Below, piece after piece: positions 9,690 to 18,371 of a stretch of 48,713 nucleotides of DNA. A program made the translations under genes and the position numbers. Under the pieces are notes generated by a model. That model saw only the letters and a program-made list of their open reading frames with translations, had not been told where the DNA came from and ran no database searches. The stretch comes from an uncultured Gammaproteobacteria bacterium (GTDB lineage: Bacteria > Pseudomonadota > Gammaproteobacteria > Steroidobacterales > UBA11654). The stretch lies in contig CALMWC010000017.1 in NCBI GenBank assembly GCA_937801655.1, positions 1 through 48,713 on the forward strand, given 5' to 3'. Positions within the stretch are counted from its first letter, which is position 1, and every line of letters starts with the position of its first letter.

Positions 9690-10730
9690 TTGACAAAAGA
9701 AATTAAAAATAAAAATCTAACCTATGCTGATTCTGGAGTTGATATAGATTCTGCTAATAGTCTTATTACAAAAATAAAACCCTCCATTAAAGAGACTCTC
9801 AATTCAAATGTTCTATCTCAAATTGGTGGATTTGGAGCTTTATTTGAATTAGAAACTGCTCATTATAAAAGACCCATACTTGTCTCTGGAACTGATGGTG
9901 TTGGTACCAAAGTAATGCTTGCTAAAGAGTTTGAAAAACTTGATTTAATTGGAATAGATTTAGTGGCAATGTGCGTTAATGATATTATTACTCTAGGCGC
10001 TAAGCCATTGTTTTTTCTAGATTATTATGCAACCTCTAAATTAGATGTTGAATCTGCAACAAAAGTTATTAATGGAATTGCTGATGGATGCAAAGAGTCT
10101 AAGATGGCTCTTATTGGCGGGGAAACTGCAGAAATGCCTGGTGTCTATAAAGCAGGTGACTTTGATCTAGCTGGCTTCTGTGTAGGCGTTGTGGATTATG
10201 ACAATATTATTGATGGTGAAAAAATAGAAGAAAGTAATATCATTATAGGGATCGCCTCTTCTGGACCTCACTCTAATGGTTACTCTTTAATCAGAAAAAT
10301 TATTGAATTAAAAGGCATTAATAAAAATGAGATGCTTGGTGAAACAAAATTAATAGATGCAATAACTGCACCTACTACTATCTATGTTGATGCAATACTT
10401 AATCTGATTGAATCTTATGATCTCAAAGGAATTGCACATATCACTGGAGGAGGATTTAAAGAAAATATTGTACGAATACTAAATAAGAATTCTAATGCAA
10501 TGATTGATAGCTCTTCTTGGGATAGACCCTCTATATTTCAGTGGTTACAAGAAAAAGGAAACATAACAGATGATGAAATGCTAAAAACCTTCAACTGCGG
10601 TATTGGGATGGTGATCGTTATAGATCAAAACGATCAAGATGGAATTATCAAAAAATTATCTTTGCTGGGCCATAAATCCTTTGTTATTGGAGAAATCAAA
10701 TCAGGCAATCAAACAGTTTCAATAGAATAA
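9690..10730 (+). CDS. purM: Phosphoribosylformylglycinamidine cyclo-ligase
   Basis: PurM (AIR synthetase) closes the imidazole ring in step five of purine synthesis using ATP. The 346-residue length equals that of the E. coli enzyme. Recognisable parts are the N-terminal TYADSGVDIDSANSLI, the glycine-rich GTDGVGTK at 67-74, MCVNDIITLGAKPLFFLDYYA (its first 20 residues are diagnostic), GGETAEMPGVY, SSGPHSNGYSLIRK and HITGGGFKENI. The start is TTG at 9690, which places the standard N-terminal sequence directly after the initiator; there is no in-frame ATG before the conserved region. No clear ribosome binding site precedes it. purN follows after seven bases, the usual purMN pair. Confidence 0.95.
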   Translation: MTKEIKNKNLTYADSGVDIDSANSLITKIKPSIKETLNSNVLSQIGGFGALFELETAHYKRPILVSGTDGVGTKVMLAKEFEKLDLIGIDLVAMCVNDIITLGAKPLFFLDYYATSKLDVESATKVINGIADGCKESKMALIGGETAEMPGVYKAGDFDLAGFCVGVVDYDNIIDGEKIEESNIIIGIASSGPHSNGYSLIRKIIELKGINKNEMLGETKLIDAITAPTTIYVDAILNLIESYDLKGIAHITGGGFKENIVRILNKNSNAMIDSSSWDRPSIFQWLQEKGNITDDEMLKTFNCGIGMVIVIDQNDQDGIIKKLSLLGHKSFVIGEIKSGNQTVSIE

Positions 10731-10737
10731 CAAACGG

Positions 10738-11379
10738 ATGATGAAAGCTGTTTGTCTAATATCTGGAGCAGGTACTAACTTAGAGGCCATACTCAAGCAT
10801 ATTGATAAAGAAAAGCTTAACTTAAGTATAACTTCTGTTATTTCTGATAACCCAAAAGCTCTTGGACTGAAAATAGCCAAAAAGTTTAATATAGATACTC
10901 ATGCTTTTAATTTTGAAAAATATAAGGATATTAGAATTTTTGACGATCAGTTAGAGGCATATGTTGAAAATATAAACCCTGATATTGTAATACTTGCAGG
11001 ATATATGCGTATCTTATCAAAAAGCTTCTGCAGTCTTTATTCAGGAAAAATAATCAATATCCACCCTTCTCTCCTGCCTAAACTAAAAGGACTTAATACC
11101 TATCAACGTGCCTTATCAAATAATGAACTCTATCATGGTAGTAGTGTCCATTTAGTTGTTAATGAGATAGATTCTGGTTCTGTAATTATTCAATTTAGAA
11201 CAAAAATTAAGTCTAGTGATACTGTCTCATCACTAAGAAGAAGGGTTATGGAAGGTGAATACATTATTTACCCAATGGTCATTAGTTACCTAGCTAATGA
11301 GAATTTAAAGATTATCAATGAAGAGCCTTATCTATTTGGAAAAAAGCTTATAAATCCTATTGTTATTGATGATTTTTAG
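10738..11379 (+). CDS. purN: Phosphoribosylglycinamide formyltransferase
   Basis: PurN transfers a formyl group from 10-formyl-tetrahydrofolate to GAR, step three of purine synthesis. The 213-residue protein has the nucleotide site [13 protein letters not shown] at the N-terminus, [10 protein letters not shown] with the catalytic Asn and His (107 and 109), and NEIDSGSVI with the catalytic Asp (145). Two ATGs are adjacent; starting at the second (10741) would give the numbering 106, 108 and 144 of the E. coli enzyme exactly. The stop TAG interleaves with the stop of the convergent dcd gene, a four-base overlap. It is paired with purM, seven bases upstream. Confidence 0.95.
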   Translation: MMKAVCLISGAGTNLEAILKHIDKEKLNLSITSVISDNPKALGLKIAKKFNIDTHAFNFEKYKDIRIFDDQLEAYVENINPDIVILAGYMRILSKSFCSLYSGKIINIHPSLLPKLKGLNTYQRALSNNELYHGSSVHLVVNEIDSGSVIIQFRTKIKSSDTVSSLRRRVMEGEYIIYPMVISYLANENLKIINEEPYLFGKKLINPIVIDDF

Positions 11380-11942
11380 GTTGTAGGCAATGTAACGCCA
11401 GTTTGACCTTGATATTTGCCTTCACGATCTTTATACGATTCATCGCATTCTTCATCAGACTCAAAGAAAATCATTTGAGCAACACCTTCATTCGCATATA
11501 TTTTTGCAGGCAATGGTGTTGTATTTGAAAATTCTAAAGTCACATGACCCTCCCATTCGGGTTCTAAGGGAGTAACGTTAACAATAATTCCACATCTTGC
11601 ATAGGTCGATTTACCTAAACAAATGGTTAAAACATTCCTTGGAATTTTAAAATATTCTATGGTTCTTGCTAAGGCAAATGAGTTCGGAGGTATGATACAA
11701 ACATCAGAATTAAAATCCACAAAACTTGATTCATCAAATTCTTTTGGGTCAACAATAGCGGAATGAATGTTTGTAAAAACCTTGAATTCATTAGAGCAAC
11801 GGACATCATAACCAAAACTGGAAGTACCGTATGAAATGATTCTTTCTTGATTTCTTTTTCTTATTTGCTTATCTGAAAAAGGATTAATCATGCCATGATT
11901 ACTAGCCATTTCTTTGATCCATTTATCTGATTTAATTGTCAT
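11376..11942 (-). CDS. dcd: dCTP deaminase
   Basis: Dcd deaminates dCTP to dUTP, the main source of dUMP for thymidylate synthesis in many gammaproteobacteria. The 188 residues are the usual length (193 in E. coli). The characteristic segments are [40 protein letters not shown] and [20 protein letters not shown] (each part of the trimeric active site, with the catalytic Glu in HVTLE), then [10 protein letters not shown] and a C-terminal [10 protein letters not shown]. Its 3' end overlaps purN by four bases. The nearby order dcd, metG, nth resembles that of Pseudomonas as I remember it, which suggests an old neighbourhood broken only by the RND gene. Confidence 0.95.
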   Translation of the reverse strand: MTIKSDKWIKEMASNHGMINPFSDKQIRKRNQERIISYGTSSFGYDVRCSNEFKVFTNIHSAIVDPKEFDESSFVDFNSDVCIIPPNSFALARTIEYFKIPRNVLTICLGKSTYARCGIIVNVTPLEPEWEGHVTLEFSNTTPLPAKIYANEGVAQMIFFESDEECDESYKDREGKYQGQTGVTLPTT

Positions 11943-11999
11943 TTTTAGCCTACTAATAACGAGAAAACTTATAATTTCCTATTTAAATAAGTATGATGC

Positions 12000-12031
12000 A
12001 CTAAAATTCTAGGTCAAACTAGAATTTTAGT
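12000..12031. promoter_or_regulatory. Perfect 13-base inverted repeat
   Basis: Two perfectly complementary 13-base arms (12000-12012 and 12019-12031, ACTAAAATTCTAG and its complement) flank the six-base spacer GTCAAA. The repeat lies in the divergent spacer between dcd and the RND exporter, 48 bases before the exporter's preferred ATG. It is AT-rich and has no run of T directly after either arm, so it is a poor terminator. It could be an operator for a dimeric regulator or a hairpin in the exporter's leader RNA. The symmetry is seen directly; the function is inference. Confidence 0.5.
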
Positions 12032-12079
12032 TATGTTTTGGATTATAGTTTATATCTGTATAGGCATGGATCATTATTG

Positions 12080-14581
12080 ATGATAAATAAAATGTTAAGA
12101 AAATTGGTTGAATTTCCAAAATTTGTAATATTCTTTCTATTACTTGTTTTTGGAGTATTTTTAAATTGGGTTGATGATTTTCAACTTGATGCCTCTTCAG
12201 ACACTCTACTATTAGAGGGTGATAAAGATTTAAAGTACTACAAAGACATCAAAGCTCGTTATGGAGACGATGAATTTTTAGTGGTGACATATCAGCCCCA
12301 TGCTGATCTTTTTGATCCAATTATCATCAGTAGTTTAACTCGGCTAAGAAATGAATTAGAAGAGTTGAATTCTGTGGATTCAGTGGTATCCATACTGGAT
12401 GTTCCTTTACTAAAGTCACCGCCTAAAAGCCTTTCAGAACTTTCAGAAAATGCACCCAATTACCTCAGTCCTGAAACAGATAAAATCTTAGCAAAAGATG
12501 AGTTACTCAATAGTACTTTGTATAAGAATCTAATCATTAGCAATGATGGGAGAACAACGGCATTATTGCTTAATCTAGTAATCAATGAATCCTTAAATTC
12601 TTTAATCAATCAAAGAGATGAACTGAGAGCAAAAAGGTTAACTCAGACGCTAAATAATAATGAAAAACTTGCACTAGAAGAACTTTCTACTGACATTAAA
12701 AATTTGAGAACTTCGTACAGAGCTGAAAATGCTTTAATGATAAAAAATATTAGGGCTGTATTAAGTAAATATCAAGATGATGGTAAGATTTTTCTTGGTG
12801 GCGTCCCAATGATTACAGTTGATATGATTGATTTTATACAAAATGATATTGAAGTATTTGGAGTCTCTCTTTTATTATTCTTAATCATTTCATTATTACT
12901 TATTTTTAAAAATCCAAGATGGATGTTCATTTCAATGGCATGTTGCCTGCTTGGATTGGTTGTGATGACTGGATTTCTTGGTATTGTTGGATGGCCAGTC
13001 ACAGTTGTTTCGGCAAACTTTGTAGCATTATTGTTGATTTTTAGTCTATCCGTATCGGTTCATCTCACAGTTAGGTATTTAGAATTAAATCAACTGCATC
13101 CAAAAGCATCTCAAATTTGGTTAGTACAGCAAACATTAATTGATAAATGGGAGCCCTGTCTATACACCACTATCACTACTATGGTGGGCTTTGCTTCCCT
13201 GTTGGTAGCTGGATTAAAACCAGTCATTGACTTTGGCTGGATGATGCTCATTAGTATGGGAGCTATTTTCATTATGGTTTTTCTTCTATTTCCATCGATT
13301 TTAGTGCAACTTAAAAAACTTCCCTTGGAGAAAGAAAAGGATCTAACATTGGGTATTACTAACTCTCTATCTGATTTAGTCTTAAATAAACCTAAATCCA
13401 CATTTTCAGCCTTCTTGATCATGGCTATTATAAGTACCATTGGTATATTTAGTCTTACTGCGGAAAACCAATTCATTAAAGCTTTTAAAGAAAATACTGA
13501 AATTTATCAAGGTTTGAGTGTCATAGATAGGGAACTTGGAGGAACAACTCCATTGGATATTATTATTGAAGCTGATCCGAGTTACTTTGAAGAAAAACTA
13601 AGTCCTATGGATGAAGACGAGTTTTTTGAAGACGAGTTTTTTGAAGATGGTTTTCTTGAAGAAGATAAAACGGAATATGATATTGGTGCGGACAGTTACT
13701 GGTATAACTCTTTTCGTTTAAAAACCATAGATTCAGTTCATGATTATTTAGAATCATTAGATGAAGCAGGAAAAGTAGTTTCTATTTCTACCACAATGGA
13801 TGTTCTAAAAACGCTAAATGATGGCGAAGAAATAGATACTTTCTTCCTCTCATTGCTTTATAAGAAAGTTCCACAGGATGTCAAGGAAGCCTTATTTGAT
13901 CCTTACTTATCAGAAGATGGTAACCAGCTTAGAATCTCATTCAGAGTTTTTGAATCCTACCCTGATCTTCAACGTAATGAGCTAATCAAAAAAATAAAGA
14001 AAGACTTGGTTGAAGAAATAGGTTTAAAAGAATCACAAATCAAGCTCACAGGAATGTTGGTACTCTACAACAATGTATTGGAAAGCTTAATTCGTTCTCA
14101 AATACTGACCATTGGTGTTGTTTTTCTAGCTATCTTAATCATGTTTTTATTTCTATTCAGATCTTTAAAATATGCTTTTGTAGCGATTATTCCAAGTATT
14201 CTAGCTTCAGCCTCAGTGCTTGGTTTAATGGGCTGGTTGGGTATACCTCTTGATATTATGACGATTACTATTGCAGCAATTTGTATTGGAATTGGAGTGG
14301 ATCATTCCATTCATTACATTCATCGCTTCAGAAAAGAGATTGAATTGGGTTGTTCTTCAAAAATAGCGGTTAAGAATTCACATGCCAGTATAGGTAAAGC
14401 TATTTATTATACTTCTATAATTATTATTATAGGTTTCTCTATATTATCGCTCTCAAATTTTGTACCCACTATCTACTTTGGAACCTTTACAGCATTTGCG
14501 ATGTTAATTGCATTAATAGCAAATCTTACATTATTGCCACTATTACTTATCAATATAAATTCTGACAATATTAAGGAATAA
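12080..14581 (+). CDS. RND-superfamily (MMPL-type) exporter
   Basis: A large inner-membrane protein of 833 residues with the layout of RND exporters of the MMPL/HpnN type: one N-terminal transmembrane segment, a periplasmic loop of about 220 residues, five transmembrane helices, and then the same pattern repeated. The second half contains the loop ending at LESLIRSQILTIGVVFLAIL and GIGVDHSIHYIHRFR, a proton-relay-type motif seen in this family. Substrates in the family are lipids, hopanoids or other hydrophobic molecules; none can be named here. I chose the ATG at 12080 because GGA lies nine bases upstream and the TTG at 12038 has no such signal. The second loop carries an acidic tandem repeat. 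metG follows after seven bases. Confidence 0.85.
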   Translation: MINKMLRKLVEFPKFVIFFLLLVFGVFLNWVDDFQLDASSDTLLLEGDKDLKYYKDIKARYGDDEFLVVTYQPHADLFDPIIISSLTRLRNELEELNSVDSVVSILDVPLLKSPPKSLSELSENAPNYLSPETDKILAKDELLNSTLYKNLIISNDGRTTALLLNLVINESLNSLINQRDELRAKRLTQTLNNNEKLALEELSTDIKNLRTSYRAENALMIKNIRAVLSKYQDDGKIFLGGVPMITVDMIDFIQNDIEVFGVSLLLFLIISLLLIFKNPRWMFISMACCLLGLVVMTGFLGIVGWPVTVVSANFVALLLIFSLSVSVHLTVRYLELNQLHPKASQIWLVQQTLIDKWEPCLYTTITTMVGFASLLVAGLKPVIDFGWMMLISMGAIFIMVFLLFPSILVQLKKLPLEKEKDLTLGITNSLSDLVLNKPKSTFSAFLIMAIISTIGIFSLTAENQFIKAFKENTEIYQGLSVIDRELGGTTPLDIIIEADPSYFEEKLSPMDEDEFFEDEFFEDGFLEEDKTEYDIGADSYWYNSFRLKTIDSVHDYLESLDEAGKVVSISTTMDVLKTLNDGEEIDTFFLSLLYKKVPQDVKEALFDPYLSEDGNQLRISFRVFESYPDLQRNELIKKIKKDLVEEIGLKESQIKLTGMLVLYNNVLESLIRSQILTIGVVFLAILIMFLFLFRSLKYAFVAIIPSILASASVLGLMGWLGIPLDIMTITIAAICIGIGVDHSIHYIHRFRKEIELGCSSKIAVKNSHASIGKAIYYTSIIIIIGFSILSLSNFVPTIYFGTFTAFAMLIALIANLTLLPLLLININSDNIKE
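13613..13657 (+). repeat. In-frame 15-base tandem repeat in RND loop
   Basis: The unit GAAGACGAGTTTTTT occurs twice in perfect tandem (13613-13627, 13628-13642), followed by a degenerate third copy (13643-13657) and the start of a fourth. It encodes EDEFF, EDEFF, EDGFL and then EEDK in the second periplasmic loop of the exporter, a strongly acidic and aromatic insert. Fifteen bases keep the frame, so copy number could vary by slippage without breaking the gene. Confidence 0.85.
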
Positions 14582-14588
14582 TGGTTAG

Positions 14589-16241
14589 ATGACATCCACT
14601 AACGAAATAAGTAAAAAGATATTGGTGACCAATGCATTACCGTATGCCAATGGTTCAATACATATTGGGCATCTAGTAGGCTACATTCAAGCTGATATTT
14701 GGGTTCGTTATCAAAAAATGAAAAAGAGAGATTGCCTCTACTTATGTGCAAGCGACTCTCATGGAACACCAATAATGCTAAGTGCTGAAGCTATTGGGCT
14801 TGAACCTGAAGCATTAGCTGAACAATACACAAAAGAACACAGTGAAGATTTTCAGGATTTTTTAATTGAATTTGATAATTATCATTCCACCCATACAGCA
14901 GAGAATGAAACTTTGGTTGGAGAAATATTTAATGAATTAAATAAATCAGGGCATATTGAGAAAAAAATAATTGAACAATCTTATGACAAAATACAAGAAA
15001 TCTTCCTTCCTGATCGCTATGTTAAAGGAATCTGTCCACAATGTTCAACCGAAGATCAATATGGGGATAACTGTGAAAAATGTGGCGCCACTTACAAACC
15101 TACAGATCTCATAAACCCAATATCAGTATTATCAGGTGATGCACCAATCCTCAAGAAATCAGAACATTATTTTATGAAGCTCAGTCACTTTGAAGGCATG
15201 CTCAAAAAATGGATTCCAACAATAGACATGAACGATGCGGTTAAAGGGAAGCTCAATGAATGGTTTTCTATGGGTCTAAAAGATTGGGATATATCAAGAG
15301 ATCATCCTTATTTTGGGTTTAAGATTCCAGGCGAAGATAATAAATATTTCTATGTTTGGCTGGATGCACCTATTGGCTATCTTGCTTCTTTAAAAAACCT
15401 TACAACAAAAAGTAATGTTATCTATGAAGACTATTTTAGTGAGAATGCCGATTGCCATCTGGTTCATTTTATCGGTAAAGATATCATCTATTTTCATGCT
15501 TTGTTTTGGCCTGCTGTTTTAGAAGGAGCTGGACTCAAAAAACCAAATGCAATTTATGTCAATGGCTTTCTCACTGTCAATGGGAAGAAGATGTCAAAAT
15601 CAAGAGGCACTTTTATAAAAGCTAGAACTTATCTCAATCATTCAAAACCTGAGTATTTAAGATATTACTATGCTTATAAAACTAACTCTGGAATAGATGA
15701 CTTTGATCTTAATACCAATGATTTTGAAAAAAGAGTGAACTCAGATTTAGTTGGAAAATGGATAAATATTGCGAGCCGATCAGCTAATTTTATTAACAAA
15801 TATTTTGAAAATAAAGTATCTCAATCTGTTGATAACCCTGAATTAATTAAAACATTTCAAGATGCATCTGATGGTATTAGTTTGCTCTATGAAAAAAGAG
15901 AATTTGGGCAAGCAATGAGAAAAATTATGCTGCTTGCTGATCAAGCCAATCAATATTTAGAAAAAGAGAAGCCTTGGGTGCTTATTAAAGATGAATTAAA
16001 TTATGATAAAGTACATGCTGTTTGTTCCACCGCTATAAATCTTTTTTTTATATTAATGGTGTATCTAAAACCTGTCGTTCCTGCTATTGCTAAAGAAGCT
16101 GAACAATTTTTAAATCTAGATTCTCAGTGCTGGAATGACATAAATAAAATTATATTGAGTCATAAGATTAATGATTATCCAGCCTTATTAACTCGTATTA
16201 AAAAAGAAGATATTGAATTGATAATTAAAGATTCTATGTAA
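14589..16241 (+). CDS. metG: Methionyl-tRNA synthetase, catalytic part
   Basis: This class I enzyme charges tRNA-Met. The 550 residues cover the catalytic and anticodon-binding domains of the 677-residue E. coli enzyme. HIGH is at 25-28, the KMSKS loop (GKKMSKSRGTF) lies near residue 340, and the zinc knuckle cysteines are at 149, 152, 162 and 165, in CPQCSTEDQYGDNCEKCG, as in the E. coli type. What is missing is the C-terminal tRNA-binding OB-fold domain, which is encoded by the next gene in another frame 20 bases later. The gene follows the RND exporter by seven bases. The anticodon-binding helices at the C-terminus appear complete, so the split falls at the natural domain boundary. Confidence 0.96.
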   Translation: MTSTNEISKKILVTNALPYANGSIHIGHLVGYIQADIWVRYQKMKKRDCLYLCASDSHGTPIMLSAEAIGLEPEALAEQYTKEHSEDFQDFLIEFDNYHSTHTAENETLVGEIFNELNKSGHIEKKIIEQSYDKIQEIFLPDRYVKGICPQCSTEDQYGDNCEKCGATYKPTDLINPISVLSGDAPILKKSEHYFMKLSHFEGMLKKWIPTIDMNDAVKGKLNEWFSMGLKDWDISRDHPYFGFKIPGEDNKYFYVWLDAPIGYLASLKNLTTKSNVIYEDYFSENADCHLVHFIGKDIIYFHALFWPAVLEGAGLKKPNAIYVNGFLTVNGKKMSKSRGTFIKARTYLNHSKPEYLRYYYAYKTNSGIDDFDLNTNDFEKRVNSDLVGKWINIASRSANFINKYFENKVSQSVDNPELIKTFQDASDGISLLYEKREFGQAMRKIMLLADQANQYLEKEKPWVLIKDELNYDKVHAVCSTAINLFFILMVYLKPVVPAIAKEAEQFLNLDSQCWNDINKIILSHKINDYPALLTRIKKEDIELIIKDSM

Positions 16242-16251
16242 ATCAAATAAT

Positions 16252-16255
16252 GGAG
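16252..16255 (+). promoter_or_regulatory. Ribosome binding site of the split MetG domain
   Basis: GGAG six bases before the ATG at 16262. It overlaps the alternative ATG at 16250, which argues that the downstream start is used and that the domain is translated in its own right, not as a remnant of a frameshifted metG. Confidence 0.75.
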
Positions 16256-16261
16256 AATAAA

Positions 16262-16585
16262 ATGATAAATTTTGATGAATTTATGAAAGTAGATCTTAGA
16301 GTCGCTAAAGTAATTAATGCTGAGGATATCCCAGAAGCGGACAAACTAATAAAAATAACAGTTGATCTAGGCAATGAAGAAAGAACTATTTTTGCAGGCA
16401 TTAAAGGTTTCTATAGTCCAGAAGAGCTGATTGGTAAAAATATTGTAGTGGTAGCTAATTTAGAACCAAGAAAAATGAGATTTGGAGTTTCTGAAGGCAT
16501 GCTACTAGCAGCGGGAGATGATGATGAGGGTGTTTTCCTAATATCACCAGATGACGGGTCATCCGCGGGGCAAAAAGTTAGATAA
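16262..16585 (+). CDS. MetG C-terminal tRNA-binding domain as separate protein
   Basis: A 107-residue free-standing tRNA-binding OB-fold domain of the Trbp111/EMAP-II type. It has NFDEFMKVDLRVAKVINAED, then KITVDLGNEERTIFAGIKG, VANLEPRKMRFGVSEGM and LISPDDG, matching the C-terminus of E. coli MetG, where this domain dimerises the synthetase and improves tRNA binding. I place the start at 16262 because GGAG lies six bases before it; the in-frame ATG at 16250 overlaps that ribosome binding site. Free-standing versions are known in other bacteria and archaea. It presumably acts together with the MetG made from the gene just upstream. Confidence 0.9.
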   Translation: MINFDEFMKVDLRVAKVINAEDIPEADKLIKITVDLGNEERTIFAGIKGFYSPEELIGKNIVVVANLEPRKMRFGVSEGMLLAAGDDDEGVFLISPDDGSSAGQKVR

Positions 16586-16602
16586 ATCTTTTCTTAAGCG
16601 CC

Positions 16603-17235
16603 ATGAATAAAATTAAGGCAGGTAATATTTTTAAGATCTTAACTGAATCTGATCCTAAACCTACGACTGAATTAGTCTTTAATTCCAACTTTGAACTACT
16701 AATTTCGGTTATTCTTTCAGCTCAAGCAACTGATAAAAGTGTAAATAACGCCACTAAATCTTTATTTCAAATTGCAAACACTCCTGAACAAATGATTCAT
16801 CTTGGTACTGCTAAGTTAAAAGAAAGTATCAAAACAATTGGTCTATTCAATAATAAGGCAAAAAATATCATATTGACTTGCAAAATACTGGTTAAAAAAT
16901 TTAACAGTCAAGTGCCTCATGAACGAGATAGTCTTGAAGAACTTCCAGGAGTCGGAAGAAAAACTGCGAATGTAATCTTAAATACTGTTTTTGGGAAATC
17001 CGTCATTGCTGTGGATACCCATGTTTTTAGAGTATCCAATCGTATAGGTCTTGCCAAAGGGGTTAAACCAATAGACATTGAAAAAGGCTTAATGAAAATA
17101 ATACCTGAAGAATTTCTATTTAATGCTCATCATCATCTCATTATGCATGGTAGGTATACCTGTATTGCAAGAAAACCTTTATGCTATCAATGTAAAATAA
17201 ATAAACTTTGTGAATCAAAAGAAAAAATAAAATGA
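16603..17235 (+). CDS. nth: Endonuclease III
   Basis: Nth is a DNA glycosylase/AP lyase that removes oxidised pyrimidines. The 210 residues align with E. coli Nth (211) so closely that key residues have the same numbers: the Schiff-base Lys at 120 in the helix-hairpin-helix LPGVGRKTANV, the catalytic Asp at 138 in AVDTHVFR, and the iron-sulfur cysteines at 187, 194, 197 and 203. Its last four bases overlap the start of the MFS gene. In many gammaproteobacteria nth closes the rnf/rsx cluster; no rnf gene is present here, so the neighbourhood appears reduced. Confidence 0.97.
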   Translation: MNKIKAGNIFKILTESDPKPTTELVFNSNFELLISVILSAQATDKSVNNATKSLFQIANTPEQMIHLGTAKLKESIKTIGLFNNKAKNIILTCKILVKKFNSQVPHERDSLEELPGVGRKTANVILNTVFGKSVIAVDTHVFRVSNRIGLAKGVKPIDIEKGLMKIIPEEFLFNAHHHLIMHGRYTCIARKPLCYQCKINKLCESKEKIK

Positions 17236-18371
17236 TAAGAAATAATGAACGTAGTGAAGTTATAGCTGCAATATTAATTGGATGTGCTGGAGTTTATATG
17301 ATCTTTGGAATGCCTTTCTTTGTTGGTGGCATGCTATCAGAGCTTAATTTTAGTCAATCGAATGCAAATTTAATTTCCTCAGCTGAAATATCTGGAATGT
17401 CTTTATCTTCTTTGTTGGGAATCATTTGGGTTGGAAAATACAATTGGAGAAAAGTTGCTGCATTGGCGCTGTCCGCTATTATTATTGGCAATATAATCTC
17501 TTGCTATGTTTCAGATTTTAACTCTTTGTTAGCAATTCGATTCTTAACAGGACTACTAGGTCATGGGACAGCATTTGCACTGGGTGTAGCAGCAATAGGA
17601 GCTACATCAGAACCAGATAAAAACTTTGGTTATAGTGTTGCATCTCAAGTTATTATGGGATCTTTAACAGCATTATTCGTACCACAAGCCATAGCAATTT
17701 TTGGCATCGCTGGGATGTGTGCACCAGCAATTGTACTTGGCATTATTGCTTTATTCTTTACTTCAAAACTTGCCGTTTCAGCTGCTGATAAAAATAGTAA
17801 GAAATCAACTCATAATAAGTTTTTAATTCTTCCAGTAATGGCTCTAATTATCATGGTTATATGGCAAATGGGAGTTGGACCTTTCTTTAATAATCTTGTT
17901 CCTTATGGCATCTCTATGAATATTGAAGCTGAAGATGTTGGTACTGCATTATTTTTAAGTACAGCGTTGAGTATCATTGGACCATTGTCAGCTTCAGCAC
18001 TAGCATCTAAAATCAATCGAAGTGTTGCTATATGTTTTGCATTAGCTATCCAAGTCATAATTATTTTATCTTTCCAAGGTGAGATTACTTGGCTAGGTTT
18101 TGCCTTAAGAGTTATCTTATTTCAAACCGCTTGGAACTTTGTCGGACCATTTCTAATGGGTCTGATAGCCAGTGTAGATGAATCAGGTAATTATTCAGTA
18201 CTTATTCCAGCTTCTCAATTGGGTGGTATAGCAATTGGACATGGTGTTATCGCTTCTTTGATACAAGGGAATAACATGGGATTAATTAATTATTATTGTG
18301 CGGCAGTAATCTTTTTATCAGTCTTTCTTTACACCCTAGTAATGGGTAAATTTAAACCCGCTAAGGTTTAA
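17232..18371 (+). CDS. MFS transporter, substrate unknown
   Basis: A 379-residue protein with about eleven or twelve hydrophobic segments and the general layout of the major facilitator superfamily, including an RFLTGLLGHGTAFALG segment resembling the motif in the fourth and fifth helices. I recognise no substrate-specific signature, and no catabolic gene sits beside it. The ATG overlaps the nth stop by four bases (ATGA), so translation is probably coupled to nth, which is likely a product of genome compaction and not a functional link. At its 3' end it overlaps the convergent lpdA by 11 bases. A role in drug or metabolite export or uptake cannot be decided from sequence. Confidence 0.8.
   Translation: MIRNNERSEVIAAILIGCAGVYMIFGMPFFVGGMLSELNFSQSNANLISSAEISGMSLSSLLGIIWVGKYNWRKVAALALSAIIIGNIISCYVSDFNSLLAIRFLTGLLGHGTAFALGVAAIGATSEPDKNFGYSVASQVIMGSLTALFVPQAIAIFGIAGMCAPAIVLGIIALFFTSKLAVSAADKNSKKSTHNKFLILPVMALIIMVIWQMGVGPFFNNLVPYGISMNIEAEDVGTALFLSTALSIIGPLSASALASKINRSVAICFALAIQVIIILSFQGEITWLGFALRVILFQTAWNFVGPFLMGLIASVDESGNYSVLIPASQLGGIAIGHGVIASLIQGNNMGLINYYCAAVIFLSVFLYTLVMGKFKPAKV

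Noticed and set aside
12000-12031. The inverted repeat as a transcription terminator
   Set aside because: It is AT-rich and neither strand has a T run directly after the hairpin; the genes on both sides also read away from it.
12038-12079. TTG at 12038 as start of the RND exporter
   Set aside because: No ribosome binding site, and the extra 14 residues precede the usual N-terminal transmembrane start.
13111-13476. A 121-codon minus-strand frame within the RND gene
   Set aside because: It lies opposite conserved membrane helices of the exporter and shows no family pattern.
16250-16261. ATG at 16250 as start of the tRNA-binding protein
   Set aside because: It overlaps the GGAG that serves the ATG at 16262, and the conserved domain starts right after the second ATG.
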